A stretch of DNA of 5,936 nt, from NCBI GenBank assembly GCA_023264915.1, contig JAHFUU010000182.1:1-5936 (forward strand), in the 5' to 3' direction. Both the position numbers and the translations under genes were made by a program. The notes beneath the pieces were generated by a model. It saw only the letters and a program-made list of their open reading frames with translations. It did no database searches and was not told the origin of the DNA. Origin of the DNA: Microthrixaceae bacterium (GTDB lineage Bacteria > Actinomycetota > Acidimicrobiia > Acidimicrobiales > Acidimicrobilacustridaceae). Shown here piece by piece: positions 1 through 5,456 of this stretch (positions are counted from its first letter, which is position 1; the number at the start of each line of letters is the position of its first letter).

Positions 1-2
1 TC

Positions 3-719
3 CCACATGACATGTGGTTCTTCTACCTGCCCCGGGTATGCAACCACTGCACCTATCCGGCTTGTCTCCAGGGGTGCCCGCGCCATGTGATCTACAAGCG
101 CCCAGAGGACGGAATCGTTCTGGTCGACCAGGAGCGGTGCCGCGGCTACAGGGTCTGCTTCGACGCTTGCCCCTACAAGAAGATCTTCTACAACCACACC
201 ACGAAGATCTCAGAGAAGTGTGTGTTCTGCTTCCCAGCCGTCGAGAAGGGCATCATGCCGCGTTGCATGCGCAACTGCATCGGCAAGATCCGCTCGTTCG
301 GCTTCTTGAGCAAGCCAGACGAGGTCCGCGAGGACAATCCCGTCGACTTCCTCGTGCACGTGCGCGAGGTCGCCCACCCGCTCTACCCGCAGTTCGGCAC
401 CGAACCCAACGTGTACTACATCCCACCGATCCACGTGAGTGACAAGGCCTTCCTTTCCATGATGTTCGGGCCTCGGTCGATCAAGGCGATCGACACCTAC
501 CGCAATGCCATGGAGGGCAACGACAAGAAGTTGCTTGCAGCGCTGCTGCTGGCCGTGTCGAGTGATCACATCATCCATCGTTTCGACGTCCAGGGCGACA
601 CCATCCTTGCGTGGGACGACAAGGGAGAGGAGCTCGTACGCATGCCGATCAAGATGCCTGTTATCGAGCGACCCGCCTTTGACCAGTCCCTCAACGTCTA
701 CCGCTACAACGTGACCTGA
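3..719 (+). CDS. Iron-sulfur beta subunit of a type II DMSO-reductase-family molybdoenzyme (NXR/nitrate reductase-like), 5' partial
   Basis: The reading frame is open from the first bases, so the N-terminus and the first cluster-binding motif lie outside the window; 238 residues are visible. It is an electron-transfer subunit carrying electrons between the molybdopterin alpha subunit and a heme-b gamma subunit. Numbering from the first visible codon, there are three Cys motifs: CxxCxxxxCxxxC (C13, C16, C21, C25), CxxYxxCxxxC (C46, Y49, C52, C56) and CxxC-x11-CxxxC (C73, C76, C88, C92). Tyr49 stands where a fourth Cys would sit, as in NarH/EbdB-type subunits, which predicts a [3Fe-4S] cluster there. 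The segments VCNHCTYPACLQGCP, IYKRPEDGIVLVDQERCRGY and FGTEPNVYYIPP are family hallmarks. The tail after YYIPP (with an MFGP motif and a final hydrophilic strand region) resembles NXR-type beta subunits from memory. Substrate (nitrite, nitrate or another) cannot be settled without the alpha subunit. A gamma-subunit gene follows after 10 bases. Confidence 0.9.
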   Translation, partial: PHDMWFFYLPRVCNHCTYPACLQGCPRHVIYKRPEDGIVLVDQERCRGYRVCFDACPYKKIFYNHTTKISEKCVFCFPAVEKGIMPRCMRNCIGKIRSFGFLSKPDEVREDNPVDFLVHVREVAHPLYPQFGTEPNVYYIPPIHVSDKAFLSMMFGPRSIKAIDTYRNAMEGNDKKLLAALLLAVSSDHIIHRFDVQGDTILAWDDKGEELVRMPIKMPVIERPAFDQSLNVYRYNVT

Positions 720-724
720 AGGAG
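719..724 (+). promoter_or_regulatory. Shine-Dalgarno site for the gamma-subunit gene
   Basis: AAGGAG overlaps the last base of the upstream stop codon and lies 5 bases before the ATG at 730. It is the clearest ribosome binding site in the window and supports both the start choice and co-translation with the beta subunit. The putative promoter-proximal genes in the window show no comparable site. Confidence 0.75.
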
Positions 725-729
725 CCACG

Positions 730-1668
730 ATGACCGACACGAGCGCTCCCACCAGATTGTCCCGCCGCCGGCTCCTGACCGAGGGAGCCGTCGCAGGCGG
801 CGTCGCTCTGGCCGCAGCATCGTGCGCCATGAACGATCCCGACCCGATGAGCCCGAAGGACCGTGCTGTCGAGGTGGCTCGGGTCGACCAGGTGCCTGCC
901 GATGATCCGCACTCGCGCAACTGGAAGTACGGCTACGCGATGCGAATCGAGCTCGATGGGCAGCTCATGGCCAACCCTCAACGGCCCACCCCTTCTCAGC
1001 CTTACTTGACGGTGCAGGCCATCCATGACGGGAATCGGATCGGGTTCCGCATCGAGTGGGAAGACCCGGACGAGAGCAACTCGACGTCTCATGTCAACTG
1101 GTTCCGTGACGGTGTGGCGGTGTTGCTTGCACCTGGGGCCGGTGACGAGGCCCTGCGCACGATGGGATCCAAGGACACGCCAGCCACGATCCTGCAGTGG
1201 AAGGCTGACTGGCAACGTCAAGTCAACGGCGACATGCAGTGGATTCCCCAGGCGTTCCCGAACACGGCTGTGGACTACTACCCCCCGCTGTACCAGACCA
1301 AACCCAAAGACGTCACCCCCAAGAGCTACGAAGAGGCCAAGGCCTCCCAGTGGCTACCGGGCATGGCAGTAGGCAACCCCAACGCAGCTACCGCCCGCAC
1401 GTCGTCCATCGAGAAGCTCACGGCGCATAGCTTCGGTACGTTGGCCAGCTGCCCCACCCAGAACTGCTCTGGCCGAGGCACCTACGCCGATGGCAGGTGG
1501 GTGGCAACGCTCTCCAAGCCGCTGACCGCGACCGATCCTGACGAGCTTTCCCTCTCACCTGGCAGCGCCTATACGTGTGCGTTCGCCATGTGGACAGGTA
1601 GCCAGGGTGACAGCGGGTCCAAGAAGTCCCCCTCCAAGACCGCCCACACCTTGGTGCTGGCCAGCTGA
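730..1668 (+). CDS. Heme-b gamma subunit of the molybdoenzyme, Tat-exported (ethylbenzene dehydrogenase-related domain)
   Basis: This 312-residue protein has a twin-arginine signal: SRRRLL at residues 11-16 followed by an Ala/Gly/Val hydrophobic stretch (about 19-31). The body matches the ethylbenzene dehydrogenase gamma-type domain (EbdC, DdhC, NXR gamma relatives), a beta-sandwich that binds one heme b and exchanges electrons with the beta subunit's Fe-S chain. Family-like segments are FRIEWEDPDES (106-116), the block TMGS...ILQWKADWQ (144-162), PGMAVGNP (210-217) and a C-terminal GSKKSPS (296-302). In EbdC the heme ligands are a Met and a Lys; by position Met145 and Lys298 or Lys299 are the likely equivalents, which is inference. 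Cys32 at the end of the signal (AAASC) could be a lipobox, making it a Tat lipoprotein. Three further Cys (241, 246, 283) could form a disulfide. Spacing to the genes on both sides is 10 bases and 1 base, so it sits within an operon in the order beta-gamma-chaperone, like ebdBCD. Confidence 0.88.
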   Translation: MTDTSAPTRLSRRRLLTEGAVAGGVALAAASCAMNDPDPMSPKDRAVEVARVDQVPADDPHSRNWKYGYAMRIELDGQLMANPQRPTPSQPYLTVQAIHDGNRIGFRIEWEDPDESNSTSHVNWFRDGVAVLLAPGAGDEALRTMGSKDTPATILQWKADWQRQVNGDMQWIPQAFPNTAVDYYPPLYQTKPKDVTPKSYEEAKASQWLPGMAVGNPNAATARTSSIEKLTAHSFGTLASCPTQNCSGRGTYADGRWVATLSKPLTATDPDELSLSPGSAYTCAFAMWTGSQGDSGSKKSPSKTAHTLVLAS

Positions 1669-1669
1669 C

Positions 1670-2386
1670 ATGGTCACCGTTGCCGTCTCGCCGCAGGATC
1701 TGAGGCTTCGAGCGGTTGGTTTCGCGGCCTTGGCTCGGATGATCGGACCCGATGTCGCGGTGTGGTCTGACACCTCCATGCTCGAGGAGCTACGCGAGGT
1801 GCTGATCGAGCTGGGTGAGAGTGCCCTGGTGGACCGGGTCGACTCCCTGGTGCAGAAGGGACCTTTCGATACCGAGACGCTAGAGGGTCAATGGGTTCGC
1901 TGGTTCGACCAGGGGCGGATAGCGCCGTATGAGTGCTCCAACAAGTTGCAGGGCTTGGCTGGTCCGACGGCGATGCTGGCCGACGTGGCGGGTTTCTACA
2001 AGGCATTTGGCGTGCAGGTGAAGCACGAGAGACCGGATCACATCGTCGCCGAGCTTGAGTTCATGGCCTTGGTCAACCTCGCAGAAGCCGACGCATTGGA
2101 GCGCGACGCGCAGGAGGAGCGTGAAGTCAGTTCGGATGCTGCCCGTTCGTTCTTGCGTGACCACCTCGGAGGCTGGGTCGATGCATGGGCTGCCCGCCTT
2201 TCCTCCACCGAGCCCGACGGAACCTGGGCACAGCTGGCAGCGCTGATCGACCAGTATGTTGCCGCCGAGGCTCAGCGCCGCAATGTGATCCCCGTGCGTT
2301 CCTCGGCCGCCTTTGCTGACAACGACCTCATCTTCGATGAGGAGCCACCGCTACCCGAGTGCGGGTCCGACACAGAAGAGCTCTGA
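1670..2386 (+). CDS. TorD/NarJ-family molybdoenzyme maturation chaperone
   Basis: A 238-residue, largely alpha-helical cytoplasmic protein. The family binds the apo-alpha subunit, or its Tat leader, while the molybdenum cofactor is inserted and holds back premature export. The diagnostic block runs from YECSNKL (about 87-93) through LADVAGFYKAFGV (103-115) to PDHIVAELEFM (122-132); the TorD/DmsD signature is a PDHxxxELEFM motif preceded by FYxxFG. A later FLRDHLGGWV (161-170) is the second conserved helix. The C-terminus is an acidic tail ending DTEEL. The ATG at 1670 is chosen over an upstream in-frame ATG at 1577 because it begins one base after the gamma-subunit stop and the extra 31 residues are Pro/Arg-rich read-through of the gamma gene. 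There is no strong Shine-Dalgarno, so translational coupling to the preceding gene is likely. It is the last gene of the molybdoenzyme operon in the usual delta position. Confidence 0.88.
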   Translation: MVTVAVSPQDLRLRAVGFAALARMIGPDVAVWSDTSMLEELREVLIELGESALVDRVDSLVQKGPFDTETLEGQWVRWFDQGRIAPYECSNKLQGLAGPTAMLADVAGFYKAFGVQVKHERPDHIVAELEFMALVNLAEADALERDAQEEREVSSDAARSFLRDHLGGWVDAWAARLSSTEPDGTWAQLAALIDQYVAAEAQRRNVIPVRSSAAFADNDLIFDEEPPLPECGSDTEEL

Positions 2387-2504
2387 CGACGCGGGTGCCT
2401 TTGGCCGCGGAGACACGAGGGATCGGCTAGGGCAGGTACCTCGGTGATGCGCTGGGCCTGATGGTCGGAGATCTGGCAATTGGCTCGGGTGATGCGCCCC
2501 CGAC

Positions 2505-2523
2505 GCATGGCCTTCGGCCATGC
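2505..2523. terminator. Strong hairpin downstream of the molybdoenzyme operon, possible terminator
   Basis: GCATGGCC and GGCCATGC form a perfect 8-bp stem around a TTC loop. It lies about 120 bases after the chaperone stop and 80 bases before the next start. No T-tract follows on either strand, so it is not a canonical intrinsic terminator. U-tract-less hairpins are reported as terminators in actinobacteria, but it could equally be a protein binding site. Confidence 0.35.
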
Positions 2524-2567
2524 TCCCTCATCACGGTCGGGCTCTCTCGCGGTCGCGCGTGGCCGAT

Positions 2568-2596
2568 CCGACACGGGTTCGGGCATCGGGTAGGTT
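2568..2596 (+). promoter_or_regulatory. Putative promoter for the DUF6457-like gene, leaderless type
   Basis: CCGACA (2568-2573, 4 of 6 matches to TTGACA) and TAGGTT (2591-2596, fits TANNNT) are separated by 17 bases. The -10 box ends 6 bases before the ATG at 2603, which would put the transcription start at or next to the start codon. No Shine-Dalgarno is visible there. Confidence 0.45.
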
Positions 2597-2602
2597 TCGG
2601 TC

Positions 2603-2827
2603 ATGGACGATATTGATCCGATCGTGTTCGAGTGGGTGGCCGGCTATGCCGCCAAGCTCGGTGTCGAGGCACCCACAACCGAAGAAGCCAATGACTTGTT
2701 GAGCCTTGCTGGCGTAGCGGCACGAGGCTCGGCTCGCCAGGCTGCGCCACTTGCGTGCTGGCTTGTTGCAAGGGCTGGCATCACTCCGGCCGAGGCGCTC
2801 GCACGGGCTCGCGACCAGAGCGCGTGA
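2603..2827 (+). CDS. Small DUF6457-like protein, probably molybdenum-cofactor associated
   Basis: A 74-residue acidic-to-neutral helical protein with no signal peptide or membrane segment. The pattern (WVxxYAxxLG near residues 11-20, then LLSLAGVAARGSARQAAPLACWLVA about residues 32-57) resembles DUF6457, which in actinobacteria is found as a short separate protein or fused to the C-terminus of MobA-like molybdopterin guanylyltransferases. This is recalled family knowledge, not a search result. Its biochemical role is unknown to me. Proximity to the molybdoenzyme operon supports a link to cofactor supply or insertion, but a separate putative promoter means it need not be co-transcribed. It faces the lysS gene tail-to-tail, with 127 bases between. 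An open frame of this size could arise by chance in GC-rich DNA; the family-like pattern and promoter argue against that. Confidence 0.72.
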   Translation: MDDIDPIVFEWVAGYAAKLGVEAPTTEEANDLLSLAGVAARGSARQAAPLACWLVARAGITPAEALARARDQSA

Positions 2828-2920
2828 TGTAGAACGCGTCAACCGCTCGATCATCGTCCGGCCGTGCCAACGCCGCCCGGCCAGGTGTGTCGACTCAGCC
2901 TTCGGACAGCGTGCACAAGC

Positions 2921-2944
2921 GGACTCCGGTCGATCGGAGGTTCC
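2921..2944 (-). terminator. Imperfect hairpin just after lysS, possible terminator
   Basis: CTCCG (2924-2928) and CGGAG (2935-2939) pair around six bases, and GGA (2921-2923) can pair with TCC (2942-2944) across a two-base bulge. It begins 10 bases past the lysS stop in the gap between convergent genes, where a terminator is expected. There is no T-tract, so the call is weak. Confidence 0.28.
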
Positions 2945-2954
2945 GCCCGGGAGC

Positions 2955-4466
2955 TCAGTCTCCACTCGACTCGTCGCCGGCTGCAGTTCCCGGCACGTCG
3001 CGCATCAGCGGGAACAGGACGACGTCCTTGAGGGTCGGTGCGTCGGTCAAGAGCGCCGCGAGGCGATCGATACCCAAGCCGAGTCCCGACATCGGGGGCA
3101 TCCCATGCTCCATGCACTCTAGGAAGTCCTCTTCCATCATCATGGTCTCGTCGTCACCAGCGGCCCGCAGCTCGGCCTGCTCCTCGAGCCTGGCCCGTTG
3201 ATCGATGGGGTCGACCAGCTCCGAGTAGGCCTTGACGATCTCCCAGCCGTTCACAACGACCTGGAACATGTCAAGGCGTGTGGGATCATCGTCGGACCGT
3301 CGAGCGAGTGGCACCAGCTCTACGGGGTGATGCACAAGGAAGCAAGGCTGGATGAGGCTGGGCCTCACTGCCCGCTTGTACAACATGTCGACGAGCCCCG
3401 CATAGGAAAGCCCATCGAACATGCCAGCCTCCCCCTGGGAGGGCGGGGCATCGTGGGGTTGTACGCCTGGAGCGGGTTCGGAATCGCCGATCAGCAGCAG
3501 CCCCCGTTCACGGATCTCAGCTTTCAGCTGGTCAACTGTGCGAACGGAACGGATGTCTATCCCGGTGTGCTGTGCGACGGCCGCTCGGTAGTCGATCTCT
3601 GGCCACTCGCCACCGAAGTCCAGCTCGGTGCTGCCGAAGGTGACCTTGGCCTGGCCAGTGACATGCTCAACGGCACTTTGGATGAGCTCGCGGATCAGGA
3701 CCATGTTGTCGCGGTAGTCCCAGTAGGCCGCATACCACTCGAGCATCGTGAACTCCTGCAAGTGTGACGAATCGATGCCCTCGTTTCGGAAGTTGCGGCC
3801 GAGCTCATACACCCGCTCGAGGCCGCCGGCCACCACTCGCTTCAAGTAAGTCTCGGGCGAGATCCGAAGGTAGAAGTCACGATCGAGCGCGTTGTGGCGG
3901 GTGGCGAACGGCCGCGCTGCGGCACCAGATGCTGCCGCTTGAAGGACCGGGGTCTCTATCTCGATGAAGCCACGCTCATCGAGGAAGTCGCGGATGAAGC
4001 TGATCAGCCTGGATCGCGTGATGAAGCGTGCCCGGCTATCGGGGTTCGTCAGGATGTCGAGGTAGCGCTTGCGGTAGGTCAACTCTGGATCGGCGACACC
4101 CGCGTGCTTGTCTGGCATCGAGCGCATGGCCTTGTTCAGCAACGTCAGCTGATCCACACCTACTGTGTGCTCGCCCTTGTCGGTGGTCCACATCTTGCCG
4201 TGGATCCCAACGAAGTCACCGAGGGCTATGGAGCCTGCCCATTCCCTGAAGGTGGGTGCTCCGAGGTCGTTCTTTCGGAGCGAGAACTGCACACGCTCAC
4301 CGGAGCGGTCCTGCAGCTGACCGAAGGCGATTCCGCCCATCTTCCGCCACAGCATCACGCGCCCAGCAAGCCGCACTGTGGTTTCGTCAGCCTTGGTCTT
4401 GGCCTCATCCGCGAGCATGTCGACCTCAAAGCGGTCAACCGGATGGAACTGGTCCTGGTCAGTCAC
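2955..4466 (-). CDS. lysS: Lysyl-tRNA synthetase, class II
   Basis: A 503-residue cytoplasmic enzyme that activates lysine with ATP and charges tRNA-Lys. An anticodon-binding OB-fold occupies roughly residues 30-110. Motif 1 is around GFIEIETPVL (166-175), followed by the characteristic GAAARPFATRHNAL (181-194). Motif 2 contains FRNEG (226-230; Arg227) and EFTMLEWYAAY (238-248). Motif 3 is GLGLGIDRLAALL (461-473; Arg468) with FPLMR. Glu205, Glu243, Tyr245, Glu416 and Arg468 align with E. coli lysine-site residues Glu240, Glu278, Tyr280, Glu428 and Arg480. Odd features are EIVKAYSEL (409-417) where most bacterial enzymes have EIGNGFSEL, and a Pro/Gly-rich insert near 331-347. The start is fixed to GTG 4466 or later because an in-frame TGA lies two codons upstream. 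No good Shine-Dalgarno is present; a -10-like element sits just upstream. The length is normal for the family. Confidence 0.97.
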   Translation of the reverse strand: MTDQDQFHPVDRFEVDMLADEAKTKADETTVRLAGRVMLWRKMGGIAFGQLQDRSGERVQFSLRKNDLGAPTFREWAGSIALGDFVGIHGKMWTTDKGEHTVGVDQLTLLNKAMRSMPDKHAGVADPELTYRKRYLDILTNPDSRARFITRSRLISFIRDFLDERGFIEIETPVLQAAASGAAARPFATRHNALDRDFYLRISPETYLKRVVAGGLERVYELGRNFRNEGIDSSHLQEFTMLEWYAAYWDYRDNMVLIRELIQSAVEHVTGQAKVTFGSTELDFGGEWPEIDYRAAVAQHTGIDIRSVRTVDQLKAEIRERGLLLIGDSEPAPGVQPHDAPPSQGEAGMFDGLSYAGLVDMLYKRAVRPSLIQPCFLVHHPVELVPLARRSDDDPTRLDMFQVVVNGWEIVKAYSELVDPIDQRARLEEQAELRAAGDDETMMMEEDFLECMEHGMPPMSGLGLGIDRLAALLTDAPTLKDVVLFPLMRDVPGTAAGDESSGD

Positions 4467-4474
4467 GGCGACTC

Positions 4475-4502
4475 ACGTTAACCGCAGCCCTCGAACTGTC
4501 GC
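4475..4502 (-). promoter_or_regulatory. Putative lysS promoter, leaderless or near-leaderless
   Basis: Read on the minus strand, GCGACA (4502-4497, 4 of 6 to TTGACA), a 16-base spacer and TAACGT (4480-4475, fits TANNNT) lie upstream of the lysS GTG, with 8 bases between the -10 box and the start codon. Transcription would then begin at or within a couple of bases of the GTG. Confidence 0.4.
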
Positions 4503-4577
4503 CCATGGGTGCCACCTCAGGTTTGGACCCAGGGCGATCGCCGACACGGACAGGTGGCAAGGACGTGGAGTGATAGA

Positions 4578-5177
4578 TCAGCTGTGGTAGATGTCGACGT
4601 AGGCCGAGGCACTGCCGGCTGAGTTCGAGCCAGAGAGGTTGTACCGGGAGGTCGCACCACACGTATAGGGAACCGTGGCAGAGCCCGAACCGCCGCCGCT
4701 GCCGACCTGGGTACCGTTCAGGGTGATCGTGACCGCCGTGAGGTTCTTACCGGTCCAGTTGATCGTGGCTGAGCCACAACCGCTTGCGGACCCGCTGGCT
4801 GTGAGACTGGGGGGTGACTCAGAAGGCCCGACGTTTTGTGGCGGCAGCTGCTGGGTGACCGTTGAGGTGATGGGCGCCTGTGGTTGCGTGACCGGTGCTT
4901 GAGTGACTGGTGCCTGGGTGATCGTAGGTTGGGTGGTCACTGGTGCGGCAGGGGGTGTGGTAGGTGGCTCGGAGCTGGTGGTGGACTCCTCTTGAGTCGA
5001 GAACGTGGTCTCTTCGTCTGGGGGTAGATCACCCGCCGCCCTGCCGAGGCCCACCTTGTGGGCGCTGTTAGAGGGTGAAGCTTGCTCGGTGCTCGATTTC
5101 GGACCGCAGGCCACCGCGGCCAACGGGATGCTGGCACCGAGGACGGCTGTCACGGCTGTGAAGCGAGCAGAACGCAC
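4578..5177 (-). CDS. Secreted lipoprotein with Thr/Pro-rich linker and Ig-like C-terminal domain
   Basis: A 199-residue hypothetical protein. Residues 1-23 form a signal peptide (basic MRSARF, then a hydrophobic Ala/Val/Leu stretch), and LAAVAC places the lipidated Cys at 24, so the mature protein should be tethered to the outer membrane face. Residues about 52-121 are a low-complexity linker rich in Thr, Pro, Ser and Gln, including tandem TQAPV units. The last part (about 122-199) has Cys134, Trp141 and Cys173 spaced like the core disulfide and Trp of an immunoglobulin-like beta sandwich, with Gly/Ser-rich loops; this resembles Ig-like or PKD-like extracellular domains. I recognise no catalytic motif. 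A cell-surface or binding role is only inference. The GTG at 5177 is preferred because the signal peptide begins there; no Shine-Dalgarno precedes it, but TATCCT lies 6 bases upstream. It is 111 bases upstream of lysS on the same strand, with no functional link evident. Confidence 0.83.
   Translation of the reverse strand: MRSARFTAVTAVLGASIPLAAVACGPKSSTEQASPSNSAHKVGLGRAAGDLPPDEETTFSTQEESTTSSEPPTTPPAAPVTTQPTITQAPVTQAPVTQPQAPITSTVTQQLPPQNVGPSESPPSLTASGSASGCGSATINWTGKNLTAVTITLNGTQVGSGGGSGSATVPYTCGATSRYNLSGSNSAGSASAYVDIYHS
4888..4917 (-). repeat. Two tandem 15-base units encoding TQAPV in the lipoprotein linker
   Basis: Units 4888-4902 and 4903-4917 match at 12 of 15 positions, with the differences at synonymous sites; a third, more degenerate unit follows to 4932. 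This is typical of an expandable Thr/Pro linker and may vary in copy number between strains. Confidence 0.7.
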
Positions 5178-5183
5178 GGTTGG

Positions 5184-5189
5184 AGGATA
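5184..5189 (-). promoter_or_regulatory. Putative -10 element for the lipoprotein gene
   Basis: TATCCT on the minus strand ends 6 bases before the GTG at 5177, the spacing expected for a leaderless transcript. I see no convincing -35 hexamer at 16-18 bases, so the support is the -10 box and its position only. Confidence 0.35.
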
Positions 5190-5278
5190 CTCCGGGTCAG
5201 TCGAAGGATCGGCGCGCCTCCCCTGCTAAGGGTTGGCCAGACATGTCTTGTCATCGGCAGTCCGCACCCAGTTCAAAA

Positions 5279-5332
5279 GGCTCTGGTTAGGCATTGCGGA
5301 AGCGAGCCGTGGGACCAGAGCCGACCAGAGCC
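5279..5332 (-). terminator. Inverted repeat with two alternative arms, terminator-like on the minus strand
   Basis: GGCTCTGGT (5279-5287) is the exact reverse complement of ACCAGAGCC at 5314-5322 and again at 5324-5332; these two copies are part of a direct 10-base duplication (GACCAGAGCC, 5313-5332). Read on the minus strand, the stem is followed at once by TTTT (5278-5275), as in an intrinsic terminator, although the loop of 26 bases is long and may hold an inner stem. It lies between the divergent lipoprotein and nuoA genes. It could stop minus-strand transcription coming from the nuo side, or be a structured leader or binding site. Confidence 0.4.
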
Positions 5333-5417
5333 ACGACCACAAGGCATCGATGTCGTCACCAACCCTAGTGGCCACCTCCCGAAGCCGAGTGCGCCAGGCC
5401 CTCGTGGCAGCGCGGAT

Positions 5418-5447
5418 TTCATAGCTTGTGCGCGCTTTCACTAGTCT
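5418..5447 (+). promoter_or_regulatory. Putative promoter of the nuo operon
   Basis: TTCATA (5418-5423, 4 of 6 to TTGACA), an 18-base spacer and TAGTCT (5442-5447, fits TANNNT) precede nuoA, with 9 bases between the -10 box and the ATG. Transcription would start about 0-3 bases before the ATG. No Shine-Dalgarno is seen. Confidence 0.4.
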
Positions 5448-5456
5448 CCGCGGACG

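Larger units (their letters stand above)
2387..2602. other. Intergenic stretch between chaperone gene and DUF6457 gene
   Basis: These 216 bases hold no coding region I can support. A minus-strand frame is open across it (about 2272-2604), but it runs into the chaperone gene and its translation is Arg/Pro/Ser-rich with no family resemblance. The stretch contains a perfect 8-bp hairpin (2505-2523) and, at its right end, a putative promoter for the DUF6457-like gene. Confidence 0.5.

Noticed and set aside
210..920. 236-codon minus-strand ORF antisense to the beta and gamma subunit genes
   Set aside because: It spans the end of one well-supported gene and the start of another, is Arg/His/Val-rich without family resemblance, and is the usual antisense open frame of GC-rich coding DNA.
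1577..1669. Upstream in-frame ATG extending the chaperone by 31 residues
   Set aside because: The extension overlaps the gamma-subunit gene and reads as Pro/Arg-rich shadow; the ATG at 1670 directly after the gamma stop fits family length and operon spacing.
2272..2604. 110-codon minus-strand ORF covering the gap before the DUF6457-like gene
   Set aside because: It overlaps the 3' end of the chaperone gene, contains the perfect hairpin at 2505-2523, has an Arg/Ser/Pro-rich composition and no recognisable motif. A decayed gene cannot be excluded.
3198..4481. Two long plus-strand ORFs (3198-3767 and 3894-4481) antisense to lysS
   Set aside because: The minus-strand frame is an unambiguous full-length LysRS with all class II motifs; the plus frames are its shadows.
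5255..5290. tRNA-like GTTCAAA string in the intergenic region
   Set aside because: The flanking bases do not form a T-arm with correct stem length and no acceptor or anticodon arm can be drawn around it.
5226..5441. 71-codon minus-strand ORF (GTG start) between the lipoprotein gene and nuoA, with a Trp-rich centre
   Set aside because: The GGAG before the GTG is only 4 bases away, the terminator-like inverted repeat and an out-of-frame 10-base duplication lie inside it, and no family is recognised. It remains the best candidate if a small gene exists in this gap.
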